This document shows positions 6,997-7,090 of a stretch of DNA of 7,090 nt, piece by piece. The DNA comes from Alphaproteobacteria bacterium (GTDB taxonomy: Bacteria > Pseudomonadota > Alphaproteobacteria > ATCC43930 > CGMCC-115725): contig JAFAHP010000362.1 in the NCBI GenBank assembly GCA_019237175.1, positions 1 to 7,090 of the forward strand, written 5' to 3'. Numbering within the stretch: the first letter of the stretch is position 1; each line of letters begins with the position of its first letter. The notes beneath the pieces were generated by a model, which worked only from the letters and a program-made list of their open reading frames with translations, did no database searches and had not been told where the DNA came from. The position numbers and the translations under genes are program-made.

Positions 6997-7090
6997 CGGT
7001 TGAACAGCAGGCGCCAGTTTTTGGCGCGTCCATCGTGAGAACCCGTCACTAAGCGGGTGTTCGTCGGCAGACGGTCATCGGCGCAGCTTG

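Larger units (their letters stand above)
6614..7090. other. AT-rich non-coding right flank
   Basis: I find no ORF of convincing length on either strand. The section of about 6620-6980 is AT-rich (line 6901-6960 is about 32% GC) against GC-rich neighbours. Composition returns to GC-rich near 6975. Two small hairpins follow: GCGCCA/TGGCGC with a 5-base loop (7011-7016 with 7022-7027) and ACCCG/CGGGT (7041-7045 with 7054-7058). The segment could be a long promoter region for a gene beyond the window, or decayed acquired DNA. I see no transposase trace, tRNA or terminal inverted repeat. Confidence 0.45.

Noticed and set aside
6614..7090. Insertion sequence or CRISPR array in the right flank
   Set aside because: There is no transposase ORF, no terminal inverted repeats with a target duplication, and no regularly spaced repeats.

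Overview
The window looks like chromosomal DNA from a high-GC alphaproteobacterium. This rests on the style of the tryptophan synthase proteins and on coding sequence that is strongly G/C-rich at third codon positions. It is an inference from protein style, not a database match. Base composition is uneven. Hand counts of 60-base lines give about 72% GC inside trpB (5041-5100), about 28% at 2341-2400 and about 32% at 6901-6960.

Left part (1-3511): an exosortase with a C-terminal EpsI-like domain (183-1751) carries the full Cys/Arg/His catalytic set. A gap of about 490 bases follows with no convincing gene. Next come an AT-rich small ORF (2238-2426), an FkbM-family methyltransferase that overlaps it by seven bases (2420-3163), and an unrecognised small protein (3176-3511). 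Exosortases and FkbM methyltransferases both often occur in extracellular polysaccharide or surface-glycan regions, so this part is probably an edge of such a locus. No sorted substrate protein (PEP-CTERM type) is visible.

Middle (3458-4281): a stand-alone OmpR/HilA-type winged-helix DNA-binding protein lies on the minus strand. It points away from trpB, with about 308 bases between the two start codons. That spacer holds a plausible sigma-70-type promoter for trpB, a short palindrome in the promoter spacer and GATCG repeats just upstream.

Right part (4282-7090): trpB and trpA encode the two subunits of tryptophan synthase, which turns indole-3-glycerol phosphate plus serine into tryptophan. 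All key catalytic residues are present, except that the serine near the PLP ring nitrogen is a cysteine in TrpB. The two genes are separated by 172 bases that contain a degraded REP-like element. Downstream of trpA are several stem-loops, then about 400 bases of AT-rich DNA with repeated TTAAC motifs and no gene. trpF is not directly upstream and accD is not directly downstream, so the usual alphaproteobacterial trpFBA-accD order is broken here.

I found no RNA gene, CRISPR array, transposase or complete mobile element. The genes are known families. The points worth a second look are the isolated exosortase, the winged-helix protein lacking an effector domain, the interrupted trpBA pair and the AT-rich segments at both edges of the right-hand block.
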